NCBI RefSeq assembly: GCF_001047375.1
Contig: NZ_LFVU01000024.1
Location: forward strand, 238,302 to 302,301
DNA: 64,000 bases
Direction: 5' to 3'
From: Clostridium cylindrosporum DSM 605
GTDB taxonomy: Bacteria > Bacillota > Clostridia > Clostridiales > Caloramatoraceae
Positions 8,161-17,002 of the stretch are shown one piece after another (positions within the stretch are counted from its first letter, which is position 1; each line of letters opens with the position of its first letter). The translations under genes and the position numbers were made by a program. A model generated the notes under the pieces. The model saw only the letters and a list, made by a program, of their open reading frames with translations. It had not been told where the DNA came from and ran no database searches.

Positions 8161-9456
8161 ATGAATAATATATTCTTAACTGGAGAGATACAAGTTGGTA
8201 AAACCACTCTTTTAAATAAAATTCTCGAGAAAATCAACCTTTCTATTGGAGGGTTTCAGGTAGATAGAACAATTGAGCAAAAGGGAAGTTCATATATAAA
8301 GGAATTTTTTATTATTTCATTAATAAATGGACAAGATTCATTTAAAATAGCAACAATTAAATCAGTTAATGATGTTTGTGACGTAAAGGTTTTTACTGAT
8401 TCCTTTGAAACTGTAGCTAACACTATTATTAATGAAAGTTTAAACTCTAGAAACTTAATAGTTCTCGATGAGCTTGGTACTATGGAAAATGAAGCTACTT
8501 ACTTTCAAGAATCTGTTTTTAGTGTTCTTAATAGCCCTAAACTAACCCTTGGAGTTATAAAAAAGAAGCCTGGAAAATTCATAGATAAAATAAGAAAACG
8601 AAATGATGTAATGCTAATCGAAGTAACAAAGGAAAATAGAGATTACCTACTTGATGATATTTTAGAAATTATAGAAAAGCACTTCCCTGGAATTATAAGA
8701 AAAAACTACTTTTCATCAAACACTAATAGAATCAAGTGGTATGATCTTGCATTAGGATACAAAGGATGTGAGTACCCTCAGGTATTCCTAGATAAAATAT
8801 ACTCATATATAGATAACATGGACAACATGACAATTCTTGATATGGGAAGTGGTACAGGTGCATTTACAATACCTCTTAGCCAAAAAGCAAAATCTATAAC
8901 TGCCCTAGACTCTTCAATAAATATGATTAGTCACTTAAAGAACAAATGTGAAAATGAGGGAATCAAAAACGTTAATTATCTAATATCTCCATTTGAAGAT
9001 ATAGATATTCCTCCCCATGACATAATCATCAATGCCTTTTCAGTAGGAGTTACCAAAGACTACGAAGTACTCCAAAAGCTTTGTGACACTACTAAGAAAT
9101 TCGCCTTTATAATATCACATCATGAAAATGATACATATAAATTTGGTGAAGAGGAGCTTTCAAAAAGACTTGGCCGTAAACTTACAGAAAAAAGGCACAG
9201 TACTAACGAGGGTATATTCCCTATGCTTGATAAATTAAATCTGGATTATGATTATAGTGAGGTAGAGTTTAGCTTTCCCCAATATTTTAAGGATATGGAT
9301 GATGCCATGAACTTCTTTATAACCTACTTTAATATAAATGAAGAGAGAGAAATCTCAATCCTTCAAAACTATTTAGATGAAACTTTAATAGCAAAGGATA
9401 CTGGATATATTCATCCCGAGGATAGACTTTCAAGATTTATAGTTATAAAAAAGTAG
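8161..9456 (+). CDS. THEP1-like NTPase fused to a class I SAM-dependent methyltransferase
   Basis: 431 residues from the ATG at 8161, chosen because GAGGTGATT precedes it; an earlier in-frame ATG at 8125 has no site. Residues 1-170 are a nucleoside-triphosphatase of the THEP1 type: P-loop GEIQVGKTTLL and Walker B VLDELGTMENEA. Residues about 195-430 are a Rossmann methyltransferase with motif I ILDMGSGTGAF, and downstream ALDSS and NAFSVG. Fusion of these domains is unusual. The target of methylation and the role of NTP hydrolysis are unknown. The upstream 270 bases are almost pure A/T, with several TATTAATAT-like repeats. Confidence 0.75.
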   Translation: MNNIFLTGEIQVGKTTLLNKILEKINLSIGGFQVDRTIEQKGSSYIKEFFIISLINGQDSFKIATIKSVNDVCDVKVFTDSFETVANTIINESLNSRNLIVLDELGTMENEATYFQESVFSVLNSPKLTLGVIKKKPGKFIDKIRKRNDVMLIEVTKENRDYLLDDILEIIEKHFPGIIRKNYFSSNTNRIKWYDLALGYKGCEYPQVFLDKIYSYIDNMDNMTILDMGSGTGAFTIPLSQKAKSITALDSSINMISHLKNKCENEGIKNVNYLISPFEDIDIPPHDIIINAFSVGVTKDYEVLQKLCDTTKKFAFIISHHENDTYKFGEEELSKRLGRKLTEKRHSTNEGIFPMLDKLNLDYDYSEVEFSFPQYFKDMDDAMNFFITYFNINEEREISILQNYLDETLIAKDTGYIHPEDRLSRFIVIKK

Positions 9457-9460
9457 GTAG

Positions 9461-9568
9461 GGCTTTGATGTAAGTTAGCAGTCCTGCAGGTCGTGGTGTT
9501 ATTAGTTAAAACTACGAGACTGACAACACCATGGCCTTGCAGTGAAACTACTTCCACATAACAAAGTC
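9461..9568. ncRNA. Candidate structured RNA or palindromic element: 108-base nearly closed hairpin
   Basis: Between two convergent genes lies a long irregular hairpin. The base is GGCTTTG (9461-9467) with CAAAGTC (9562-9568, one G-T); then ATGT (9468-9471) with ACAT (9556-9559) and AAG with CTT. The inner helix pairs 9484-9500 (CTGCAGGTCGTGGTGTT) with 9525-9542 over about 16 bp, with a 24-base terminal loop. GC content is well above the surroundings. There is no T-run, so it is not an ordinary terminator. No ORF crosses it. It matches no riboswitch class I recognise; either strand could be transcribed. Confidence 0.45.
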
Positions 9569-9665
9569 TGATTACCTTTAGGTGAAAGTTCTTCTTTTAG
9601 TTTTAATAACGTTTTTCATAAATATAGATTAATCCTTCTTAGTGAAAGACATCATATATACATTT

Positions 9666-10751
9666 TTATAGCTTTTCTTTAATTTCTTTTATCATATTTT
9701 TAAATTCTTCATTGTTATGAACTAGAGCAAATTCCTTCAACTCTAGTGATGCTATTAGCATTTCTACAAAGTTTACAGTTACAATCTCTTCTTTAGGAAT
9801 ATCAATTTTACTTAGAAACCATACATTACTGTAATCAATAGGCCTACCTATATTCTCTAAATCAATAAAGTTTAATGTTTCCTTTAAGGCATTAATACAT
9901 TTATCTTCTAAGTTATTTTTAGCATATAATTGGGCTAGTGCTAAATTCATATCCATACTTATATTTGGGTATCCTTCATTTTCAAAAACCTTAATAAAAT
10001 TAGATACTAATTTTATATATCTTTCTGATATATAAATATCCTCATCAAAATATGAACACCCTAAGCTTGATATAGTACCATACATCTCATTAATTTGAAC
10101 TATTAGTTTTTCTTGAAGTAGTTTCCTAGCTTCTTTAACCTTGCCCTGTTCAGCATAAATGCTAGCTATTATAGCAGTTGTATCACAAATTTGTTGCTGT
10201 ATTCCTTTGTAAAGTTCAAGCGCCTTATCAAAGTCTTTAAGAACTGTATATCCTACACCTAGTTGCATAATTGCACCATTTACTATGTCCTTATCTGTAC
10301 AGTTTTCTACTATATCTTCAAAGATAGGTATAGTCTTTCCTAGAGTATCTTTTTGCCTTTCCTCACCTTTAGTTAATCCACATGAAAAGTTCAGCATAAC
10401 AGCTAAGCTGAATTTTAAGCTATAACTTGAAGGATACTCTTCTATATACTTCATACATAAATCATATCCCACTTCTTCCTGTCCTTCATTAAATAGACTT
10501 TGGCACTCCCTAACTATAGCTTCCTCCTCTTCCTTAGATAGACTATTATTATAGTTTAACAACTTATCTATACTCACAGAAAAGAATCTTGCAAGAATAG
10601 GAAGTAGGGTTATATCCGGGTATGAAATTCCACTTTCCCACTTAGATACAGCTGGAGTAGAAACCCCTACAAAGTTTGCAAGTTGTTCTTGGGTTATACC
10701 TTTTTCCTTTCTTAACTTACTTATAACTTCTCCTATTTTTAGCTTTTCCAT
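9666..10751 (-). CDS. XRE-family regulator with C-terminal TPR-like repeats
   Basis: 361 residues. Residues about 4-60 are a helix-turn-helix (IGEVISKLRKEKGITQEQLA, VSTPAVSKWESG, PDITLLPILARFFSVSIDKLL). The remaining 300 residues are an all-helical solenoid of TPR-like units, as in clostridial regulators of the RNPP-like plan that may sense a peptide or partner. Start at ATG 10751, eight bases after GGAG; GTG 10760 and TTG 10757 are also in frame. No obvious target gene is adjacent. Confidence 0.8.
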   Translation of the reverse strand: MEKLKIGEVISKLRKEKGITQEQLANFVGVSTPAVSKWESGISYPDITLLPILARFFSVSIDKLLNYNNSLSKEEEEAIVRECQSLFNEGQEEVGYDLCMKYIEEYPSSYSLKFSLAVMLNFSCGLTKGEERQKDTLGKTIPIFEDIVENCTDKDIVNGAIMQLGVGYTVLKDFDKALELYKGIQQQICDTTAIIASIYAEQGKVKEARKLLQEKLIVQINEMYGTISSLGCSYFDEDIYISERYIKLVSNFIKVFENEGYPNISMDMNLALAQLYAKNNLEDKCINALKETLNFIDLENIGRPIDYSNVWFLSKIDIPKEEIVTVNFVEMLIASLELKEFALVHNNEEFKNMIKEIKEKL

Positions 10752-10915
10752 TATCAACACTCCAATTGCTTATTAGTAGCATCCTCTAGTTAGAGTATAG
10801 TTTAATCTTTTATCACAAACAATGGATTAATAGTTAATGTTTTGAAATAGGTATTAACCTATAGTTAATACACACCTACTCATCATATTGTTTATGACCT
10901 TGTACTCTCAATTTT

Positions 10916-10953
10916 AATACCCCCATTTGATATAGCTACCAAATGGGGGTATT
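10916..10953 (-). terminator. Terminator of the spore-surface-like gene at 11008
   Basis: AATACCCCCATTT and AAATGGGGGTATT form a 13-bp perfect stem around a 12-base partly self-complementary loop, flanked by T-rich sequence on both strands. Confidence 0.85.
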
Positions 10954-11007
10954 ATTACTTAGTTTATATTAAATTTATAACATTGAACCTAATAATAAAT
11001 CTAAGAC

Positions 11008-11763
11008 TTATTCATCTCCGCATGAATTAGCTAGGAAGCTACCTTGTTCAACAACAATTCTTCCAGAGTTGTAGTTTGGTTCACCTTGTTCGTCTGATAT
11101 AAATCTTAAGCGGAAACTTTGATTATTTGTGTTATTATTTCTATGAGTTATTCTTAATACGAAAGTTCCTTCTGTTTGTTCAGTACCTCTTACAAGTGTA
11201 CCAGTACCTTCTATTATAGTAACATTTCTATTTCTACATATTACGTCTGTAACTTCTGCATCTATTAACTGTGCTACGCCTGCTTCTTGATATACTACTA
11301 ATCCATTCTCTAAATCATCATTACAATTACCTTCACTACATACATCTACTGTCAATGTAACCACATTTCCTTCTGGAGTAGTTGTTCCAGTAACTGGTCC
11401 TGGTTGATTATTTTCGCCACGTGATATTACCCCACATAAACCTTGGCATGTTCCTTCACCTGGAGTTGGTGGACAAGGACGAGTTCTTATAAACTCTAAT
11501 ATATCTTCTAGTTGGAACTCTATTAGCATTTCTTTTTTGATAATACTTCTTAAAGTTCTCTCTACAGATCTATCAATTCTCTCTAAGTCACTAATTGATG
11601 CAGATCCCTGTGCACCTACAATTTCTTCTACTTTTCTTGCTTCAGCATTTATTAGTCTTCCAAGTCCAAATTGTTCTACTGCAAGTGATGCAAGAAGAAG
11701 TCTAAGTGCCTCATTTCTAGTTGGTATTTCTCCATTTTGGAATAAATTTTCATCTAGTGCCAT
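11008..11763 (-). CDS. Putative spore-surface protein; helical N-terminal domain plus beta-rich C-terminal part
   Basis: 251 residues, no signal peptide. Residues 15-95 (LLLASLAVEQFGLGRLINAEARKV... KKEMLIEFQLEDILEF) are a helical domain shared with the divergent gene at 12068. Similar LLxSIAxEExxLxxIINAE helices open many Bacillus and Clostridium spore coat or exosporium proteins. Then come a Pro/Cys hinge (TRPCPPTPGEGTCQGLC) and a beta-rich region with the strand pattern VVTLTVDVC.. TFVLRITHR.. RIVVEQGSF, resembling a secreted beta-sandwich. Promoter matches a sigma-K-like pattern (separate entry). The role on the spore is inferred; no enzyme motif is seen. Confidence 0.6.
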   Translation of the reverse strand: MALDENLFQNGEIPTRNEALRLLLASLAVEQFGLGRLINAEARKVEEIVGAQGSASISDLERIDRSVERTLRSIIKKEMLIEFQLEDILEFIRTRPCPPTPGEGTCQGLCGVISRGENNQPGPVTGTTTPEGNVVTLTVDVCSEGNCNDDLENGLVVYQEAGVAQLIDAEVTDVICRNRNVTIIEGTGTLVRGTEQTEGTFVLRITHRNNNTNNQSFRLRFISDEQGEPNYNSGRIVVEQGSFLANSCGDE

Positions 11764-11845
11764 GTTTTTACCACCTCATATATATATTTTTAAGATAATA
11801 GTTATTAATTATCATCCTAATTTCTACTTTGACTTTTTTCTAGTC

Positions 11846-11873
11846 CATAATATTCACAGTGTCTATCTTATGT
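11846..11873 (-). promoter_or_regulatory. Sigma-K-like promoter for the gene at 11008-11763
   Basis: Minus strand: AC, 17 bases, AATATTATG. The same arrangement precedes the genes at 12068, 51116 and 52965. The spacing and the ATANNNT core fit the sigma-K pattern AC-N16/17-CATANNNTA with C replaced by A. Confidence 0.5.
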
Positions 11874-11992
11874 GAATATCTATAAATAGTTTTTTGATCT
11901 TTATTCATCTTATCTTTTTGTCTATACATACTATGTTAAATTGTAAATTTTTGTGAGTACCAAATAACAAGGACATTATGTAAACATGTGTA

Positions 11993-12020
11993 ACAAAACC
12001 TTAATGTTTTTAATATTATG
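11993..12020 (+). promoter_or_regulatory. Sigma-K-like promoter for the repeat protein gene at 12068
   Basis: AC (11993-11994), 17 bases, AATATTATG (12012-12020), 47 bases before the start codon. TTATGTAAAC lies just upstream, a sequence also found near other promoters of this set. Confidence 0.5.
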
Positions 12021-12067
12021 AATTACAAAGTTATGACCATTTGAAATATCCCTTTGGAGGTGAATAT

Positions 12068-12832
12068 ATGAATTATCCAGATGATTTTAACGATATACTA
12101 GATGGTAATTTAGAACTGGATGAAGTTCTTAAGTCACTTTTAGCTTCAATAGCCTATGAACAGAAAGCACTTGGAAAGCTTATCTTAGCTGAATCGGAAA
12201 AGATTAAATATGCAGTTGAGCTAGGAAAAAAAGGCCATGCTACTCCTGAAGAGGTAAAAAGCATTAATGACAGCGTAAATAGACTTTTAAGAACAATTGC
12301 TAAAAAGGAGATGCTAATAGAGTTTCAGCTTGAGGACATAATGGACTATATACCAAAACCATGCCCTAGACCTTGTCCTCCAAAGCCATGCCCACCGAAG
12401 CCATGTCCTCCAAGACCTTGCTCACCAAGGCGTCATAAACATTGCAAGAGAGATAAAGAATACGATAGATGTGATTCATATGAACATGAAGAATATGATG
12501 AATATGAAAAATGTGATTCACATGAGCATGAGGAATATGACGAATATCAAAAATGCGATTCATATGAACATGAAGAATATGACGAATATCAAAAATGCGA
12601 TTCATATGAACATGAAGAATATGATAAATATCAAAAATGTGATTCATATGAACATGAAGAATATGACAAATATCAAAAATGCGATTCATATGAACATGAA
12701 GAATACGATAAATATCAAAAATGTAATTCATTTAAAGGTATAAAAAAAAATTGTAATAATGGATACTCATCAATTGAAGCAATAATTATATTATTATTGT
12801 TATTTTATGGCTTTAATAACAGATGGTATTAA
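12068..12832 (+). CDS. Repeat-rich putative spore-surface protein (PCPPK and 14-residue Cys/His/Glu/Tyr repeats)
   Basis: 254 residues from ATG 12068 behind GGAGGTG. Residues about 10-95 are the helical domain also found in the divergent gene at 11008 (LLASIAYEQKALGKLILAES, KKEMLIEFQLEDIMDY). Then come PCPPKPCPPRPC repeats, a basic patch, six copies of a 14-residue unit of the form CDSYEHEEYDEYQK, and a hydrophobic tail (AIIILLLLFYGF). The high Cys, His, Glu and Tyr content suggests cross-linking, metal binding or both, as in spore coat and exosporium proteins. There is no signal peptide, in line with assembly from the mother cell. Confidence 0.65.
   Translation: MNYPDDFNDILDGNLELDEVLKSLLASIAYEQKALGKLILAESEKIKYAVELGKKGHATPEEVKSINDSVNRLLRTIAKKEMLIEFQLEDIMDYIPKPCPRPCPPKPCPPKPCPPRPCSPRRHKHCKRDKEYDRCDSYEHEEYDEYEKCDSHEHEEYDEYQKCDSYEHEEYDEYQKCDSYEHEEYDKYQKCDSYEHEEYDKYQKCDSYEHEEYDKYQKCNSFKGIKKNCNNGYSSIEAIIILLLLFYGFNNRWY
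12470..12721 (+). repeat. Six tandem copies of a 42-bp coding repeat
   Basis: Six in-frame 42-bp units inside the gene at 12068, each encoding C-D/N-S-Y/H-EHEEYD-E/K-Y-E/Q-K. The last three units encode the same peptide and differ only at synonymous sites (GAATATGAC/GAATACGAT), so the array is recent and copy number is probably variable between strains. Confidence 0.95.
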
Positions 12833-12838
12833 AAATAT

Positions 12839-12879
12839 AAAGAGAGACCTTTAAATTAATTAGTCTCTCTTTCTATTTT
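12839..12879. terminator. Bidirectional terminator between the repeat protein and chemoreceptor genes
   Basis: AAAGAGAGAC and GTCTCTCTTT arms around a 14-base loop, with T-rich sequence on the plus strand (TTCTATTTTTTT) and on the minus strand. Confidence 0.85.
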
Positions 12880-12883
12880 TTTA

Positions 12884-14875
12884 TTATATTTTAAATTTCT
12901 CAATTATATCATAAACTTCAGTTGCGAGTCTTTCTAGATTTTGTGATGATGAGTTCAGTTCGCTTATTCTTTGAAGCTGAGTATCTGTTGATGCATTTAC
13001 CTCTTCTGTAGCTGCTGCTGCTTCTTGAGATACCGCTGATATGCTTTGTAGCTTATCTATAAACTTATCCTTAATTTTCTCCATGTTTGTAATATTATCA
13101 TTTACTTCAACTATAAATCCCTTTAATAGGTCTATTTCCTTATTTATATCCTCAAACTGTTTATAGGTTTTTTCTACGTTTTCAGAGGTCTTCTCTACAA
13201 TATCCCTTGAGTTATTAACCTCTACTACTACCATATTTATATCCTCTATGTTTGAGTTTATTATGCTCTCAATTTCCTCAGCAGATGATGATGTCTCATT
13301 AGCGAGCTTTCCTATTTCATCAGCAACAACTGCAAAGCCTCTTCCTGCTTCTCCTGCTCTAGCAGCTTCAATACTTGCGTTTAGTGCAAGTAGATTGGTT
13401 TGCTGGGATATTGATTTTATAGTTTCTATGATATCATTTACCTTATTAGCATTTCCCTCTAATATGTTAGACTTATTAACTACATTAGATATCGATGTGT
13501 AATTATTCTTTTGAATTTCTTTAAGCTCCTGTGCAACTACCATTCCTTCACTTACAGTATTTTGAACCCTTTGAGAATTATTTATAACTTCCCTTGAGCA
13601 CTCTAGTGTTTTACTTATTTCATCCCCAATGTCTACGGATAAGTTTACTCCTTCTTCTAGGGAAGCTGATTGTTCTAATGTCCCCTGTGCAAGTTGAGTC
13701 ATAGCCTCTGCTACATCTTTGCTTCCATCATAGAACTCATCAACTACTACATTTAAACTCTCTGATTCTTTTCTCATAGATCTAGATGCATTACCTGCAC
13801 TACTTAAAACCCTAACCATATCATCCATCATAAGATTTGCACATTCTGCAATCTCAATAAATTCCTTAGTAGTAACATTATTAACTTCTATCCTACTTGT
13901 GAAGTTACCATCTTTACACTCATTTAAAATATCTACTATTTTTCTAGCAACTCTAGATAACTTACCTGATACTACTATCATAACTCCAGTTGCAAATATA
14001 ATGCATATTGCAGAGAATATTAATGGTACTACTATATTTCTTAATGTTAGTGAAAATACTTCACTTTTATTTACAAATCCGTATGCAGTATACCCATTCT
14101 TGTCATCAACAACCTTTTTAACTATATATTTGCTACCATCTATCTCTATCTTATCTCCATCTTTTATAGCTTTAAGCTCATTTCCAAATGCTTGCTTACT
14201 AATATCCTTGCCTACATAGTTCTTATTGCTACTTGCAATTATATTTTCATTATTATAAGTAACGAATATAAACCCTTTATCACCTATCTTTGATTTCGAT
14301 ACAAGTTCTGATAACTGAGCTAATTGAATATCAATAGCTACCACACCTACTAATTGATTACTAGAATTTTTTACGCTTTTAGATATAGTTATTATATCTG
14401 TAGATGTAAATGAATCTAGATAGGGAGGTGTAACTACAGCTTCATCTCCACCCTTTACACTAGTATACCAATCCCTTTTTCTTGGGTCATAACTCTTATC
14501 TAATGACTTACTTGGATAAAGCAATGTCTCTCCATTTTCTCCACCCATATAAACAGATAATATATTCTTCCCTGTATCCTTTAGGCTCTTAAATACCTCT
14601 ACAGTATTCCCCCTAAAATCACCTTCTTCAAATGACTTTTTTATATATGGATTCTTAGACAATACCTCTATATGTTCTTTATTAGTTGAGATTAACCCTT
14701 CTATCTGCTCATCCACATCTTTAATGGTGCTATATGCAGAATTCAAGAATATCTCCTGTGATTTTTGATACTCAGAATCCGTTAATCTTAATCCAAGTAT
14801 AACTATAGGTAATATACTCGTCACAATTAAAATAAGCATAAGTTCACTTCTTAATTTTAATTTAAATTTATTCAT
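12884..14875 (-). CDS. Methyl-accepting chemotaxis protein with dCache-type sensor
   Basis: 663 residues. A membrane helix at about 10-30 is followed by a ~240-residue extracellular dCache region (with [12 protein letters not shown] and [15 protein letters not shown], the usual ligand-domain signatures), a second helix at about 282-304, a HAMP domain and the cytoplasmic signalling domain. The hairpin tip is [19 protein letters not shown] followed by [16 protein letters not shown]. The extracellular fold normally binds small metabolites such as amino acids; the ligand cannot be read from sequence. It is a single gene with no che genes in the window. Confidence 0.92.
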   Translation of the reverse strand: MNKFKLKLRSELMLILIVTSILPIVILGLRLTDSEYQKSQEIFLNSAYSTIKDVDEQIEGLISTNKEHIEVLSKNPYIKKSFEEGDFRGNTVEVFKSLKDTGKNILSVYMGGENGETLLYPSKSLDKSYDPRKRDWYTSVKGGDEAVVTPPYLDSFTSTDIITISKSVKNSSNQLVGVVAIDIQLAQLSELVSKSKIGDKGFIFVTYNNENIIASSNKNYVGKDISKQAFGNELKAIKDGDKIEIDGSKYIVKKVVDDKNGYTAYGFVNKSEVFSLTLRNIVVPLIFSAICIIFATGVMIVVSGKLSRVARKIVDILNECKDGNFTSRIEVNNVTTKEFIEIAECANLMMDDMVRVLSSAGNASRSMRKESESLNVVVDEFYDGSKDVAEAMTQLAQGTLEQSASLEEGVNLSVDIGDEISKTLECSREVINNSQRVQNTVSEGMVVAQELKEIQKNNYTSISNVVNKSNILEGNANKVNDIIETIKSISQQTNLLALNASIEAARAGEAGRGFAVVADEIGKLANETSSSAEEIESIINSNIEDINMVVVEVNNSRDIVEKTSENVEKTYKQFEDINKEIDLLKGFIVEVNDNITNMEKIKDKFIDKLQSISAVSQEAAAATEEVNASTDTQLQRISELNSSSQNLERLATEVYDIIEKFKI

Positions 14876-14994
14876 TTTATAAAGTTACCCCCTTAACCGA
14901 AACCTCACCCATTTATTGTCATCACAATAAATATATTCCTTTTATTTCTATATAATGTCAATCCCTTCCTTGTTAAGTTCTCTTTAAAAATAAT

Positions 14995-15077
14995 AAAAAC
15001 CCCTTAACCTTAGTAGACACCGTATGTTTGAGGCTTTACGCCGAGTTTTCGGTGTCCCTTAGGCTAAGGGGGTTTTT
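14995..15077 (-). terminator. Large three-tier terminator hairpin after the ABC exporter genes
   Basis: An 83-base structure with three nested stems: outer AAAAACCCCCTTAGCC with the opposing TTAAGGGGTTTTT, middle GACACCG (15016-15022) with CGGTGTC (15050-15056), inner GGC with GCC around TTTAC. It ends in a T-run on the minus strand, 75 bases after the ABC gene. It is far larger than a normal terminator and may be kept as a stable small RNA 3' end. Confidence 0.7.
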
Positions 15078-15151
15078 GTTATTTAGAATATCTTTCGAAA
15101 TCTTACCTTGAAGCTAGTAAAAGGTAAAACCCTGGTGATCTGTATTCTACC

Positions 15152-17002
15152 CTATGATGCTTCCACATCATCAAACTGACTATTATAAAGTGAAGCATAG
15201 AATCCATCATTTGCAAGAAGTTCAGTATGACTTCCTTGCTCTATAATGTCTCCTTCTTTCATAACTAGTATAAGGTCAGCGTCACGAATAGTTGATAGTC
15301 TATGTGCTATTATAAAGCTTGTTCTTCCTTCCATAAGTCTTGCCATAGCTTTTTGTATAAGCACCTCTGTACGAGTATCAACAGAACTTGTTGCCTCATC
15401 TAGTATAAGAATCTTAGGATCAGCTAGTATCGCTCTAGCTATTGTTAGAAGCTGCTTTTGTCCTTGAGATACATTACTTGCTTCTTCATTTAACTCCATA
15501 TTGTATCCATCTGGTAGGGTTCTAATGAAACCATGTGCATGTGCAGCCTTTGCCGCTTCAATAACTTCTTCCTCTGTTGCATCAAGTCTACCATACTTTA
15601 TGTTATCCATAATTGATCCATTAAAAAGCCATGTATCTTGAAGAACCATACCAAACATACTTCTTAAATCATCACGATTGAAGTCATTTATGTTATGTCC
15701 ATCTATTTTAATCTCACCACTATTTACATCATAGAAACGCATAAGTAGCTTCATGATTGTTGTTTTACCTGCACCTGTAGGTCCAACTATTGCAACCTTT
15801 TGACCAGGTTTAACATTTGCAGTAAAGTTATTTATAATTGTTTTGTCTTCATTGTATCCAAAGTTTACATTTTCAAATGAAACACTTCCTAAAAGCCATT
15901 CAGGAGATACAGGATTATCACTTAACTGTACTTCTTCCTCTTCTTCTAGGAATTCAAATACTCTTTCAGCTGATGCTGCAGTTGATTGCATTAGATTTGC
16001 AACCTGTGCCACTTGAGATAGTGGTTGTGTAAAGTTTCTTACGTACTGTATAAATGATTGAATATCTCCAACCTGAATACTTCCCTTAATAGTTAGGTAT
16101 CCACCTAGTATAGAAACTACTACATAACCAAGGTTCCCTATAAGGTTCATCATAGGCATCATAATCCCTGAAAGGAACTGTGACTTCCAAGCTGAATCAT
16201 AAAGGGTATCATTTACATCATTAAATGTTTTGCAAACATCATCTTCCTTATTAAAAACCTTTACGATGTTTTGCCCTGAATAAACCTCTTCAACTTGACC
16301 ATTTATATGACCTAGGTATTCCTGTTGAGTCTTAAAGTGCTTTTGTGAATTCTTAATTATAAATGATATAAACATCATAGATATTGGTAGTACTATAAGT
16401 GCAGCTAAGGTCATAACCCAGCTTATTGAGAACATCATTATTAGTACACCTATCATTGTTGTTATAGCAGTTATAACTTGAGTCATACTTTGATTTAAAC
16501 TTTGTCCTAGTGTATCAATGTCATTAGTAACCCTTGAAAGTACTTCTCCATGACTCTTTTTATCGAAGTACTTAAGTGGCATACGATTTATCTTTTCAGA
16601 TAGTTCTTTTCTTAGATTGTATGAAACCTTTTGAGTTACATTTGCCATTATAAACCCTTGAACAAATGCAAATAGGGTACTTACAATATATAATCCAAGA
16701 AGTATTAACATAATATTACCTATATAGGTAAAGTCTATTCCAGTTCCTGTTCCCTGTACCTTCCCTACTAATCCTTCAAAAATCTTAGTAGTAGCTTTTC
16801 CAAGTATCTTTGGTCCAACTATTGAAAATGCAGCACTTCCAATAGCAAGTATTATTACTGAAATAATAGCTACCCTAAATGGTTTAAGATATATAAGGAG
16901 GTTTTTCATTGTACCTTTAAAGTCTTTTGCCTTTGGACCTGGGGCCCCAATAGGTCCTGGCCCTGGGCCTCCAAAGCCTCTTCTTTTACTATCTTTACTC
17001 AT
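15152..17002 (-). CDS. Heterodimeric ABC multidrug exporter half-transporter (second subunit)
   Basis: 616 residues: a Gly/Pro-rich N-terminus (RRGFGGPGPGPIGAPGP), six membrane helices (about 35-330), and a nucleotide-binding domain with Walker A GPTGAGKTT, Q-loop VLQDTW, signature VSQGQ (departing from LSGGQ), Walker B ILILDEATSSVD with catalytic Glu, and H-loop AHRLS. The start overlaps the end of the partner gene by eight bases. The odd signature motif faces the degenerate Walker B of the partner, giving one active and one inactive ATP site, as in BmrCD or TM287/288. Probably controlled by the divergent MarR protein. Confidence 0.9.
   Translation of the reverse strand: MSKDSKRRGFGGPGPGPIGAPGPKAKDFKGTMKNLLIYLKPFRVAIISVIILAIGSAAFSIVGPKILGKATTKIFEGLVGKVQGTGTGIDFTYIGNIMLILLGLYIVSTLFAFVQGFIMANVTQKVSYNLRKELSEKINRMPLKYFDKKSHGEVLSRVTNDIDTLGQSLNQSMTQVITAITTMIGVLIMMFSISWVMTLAALIVLPISMMFISFIIKNSQKHFKTQQEYLGHINGQVEEVYSGQNIVKVFNKEDDVCKTFNDVNDTLYDSAWKSQFLSGIMMPMMNLIGNLGYVVVSILGGYLTIKGSIQVGDIQSFIQYVRNFTQPLSQVAQVANLMQSTAASAERVFEFLEEEEEVQLSDNPVSPEWLLGSVSFENVNFGYNEDKTIINNFTANVKPGQKVAIVGPTGAGKTTIMKLLMRFYDVNSGEIKIDGHNINDFNRDDLRSMFGMVLQDTWLFNGSIMDNIKYGRLDATEEEVIEAAKAAHAHGFIRTLPDGYNMELNEEASNVSQGQKQLLTIARAILADPKILILDEATSSVDTRTEVLIQKAMARLMEGRTSFIIAHRLSTIRDADLILVMKEGDIIEQGSHTELLANDGFYASLYNSQFDDVEAS

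Noticed and set aside
9461..9568. The 108-base hairpin as 6S RNA, SRP RNA or a known riboswitch
   Set aside because: No matching core sequence (e.g. GGAAGGAAGCAG for SRP), and it lies 3' of both neighbours, not upstream of a gene.
12470..12721. Tandem repeat looked at as a possible CRISPR array
   Set aside because: Units are head-to-tail without spacers, in frame and coding.
12366..12743. Two further ORFs (121 codons minus, 90 codons plus) inside the repeat of the gene at 12068
   Set aside because: They exist only because the 42-bp repeat is open in several frames; neither has a ribosome binding site.
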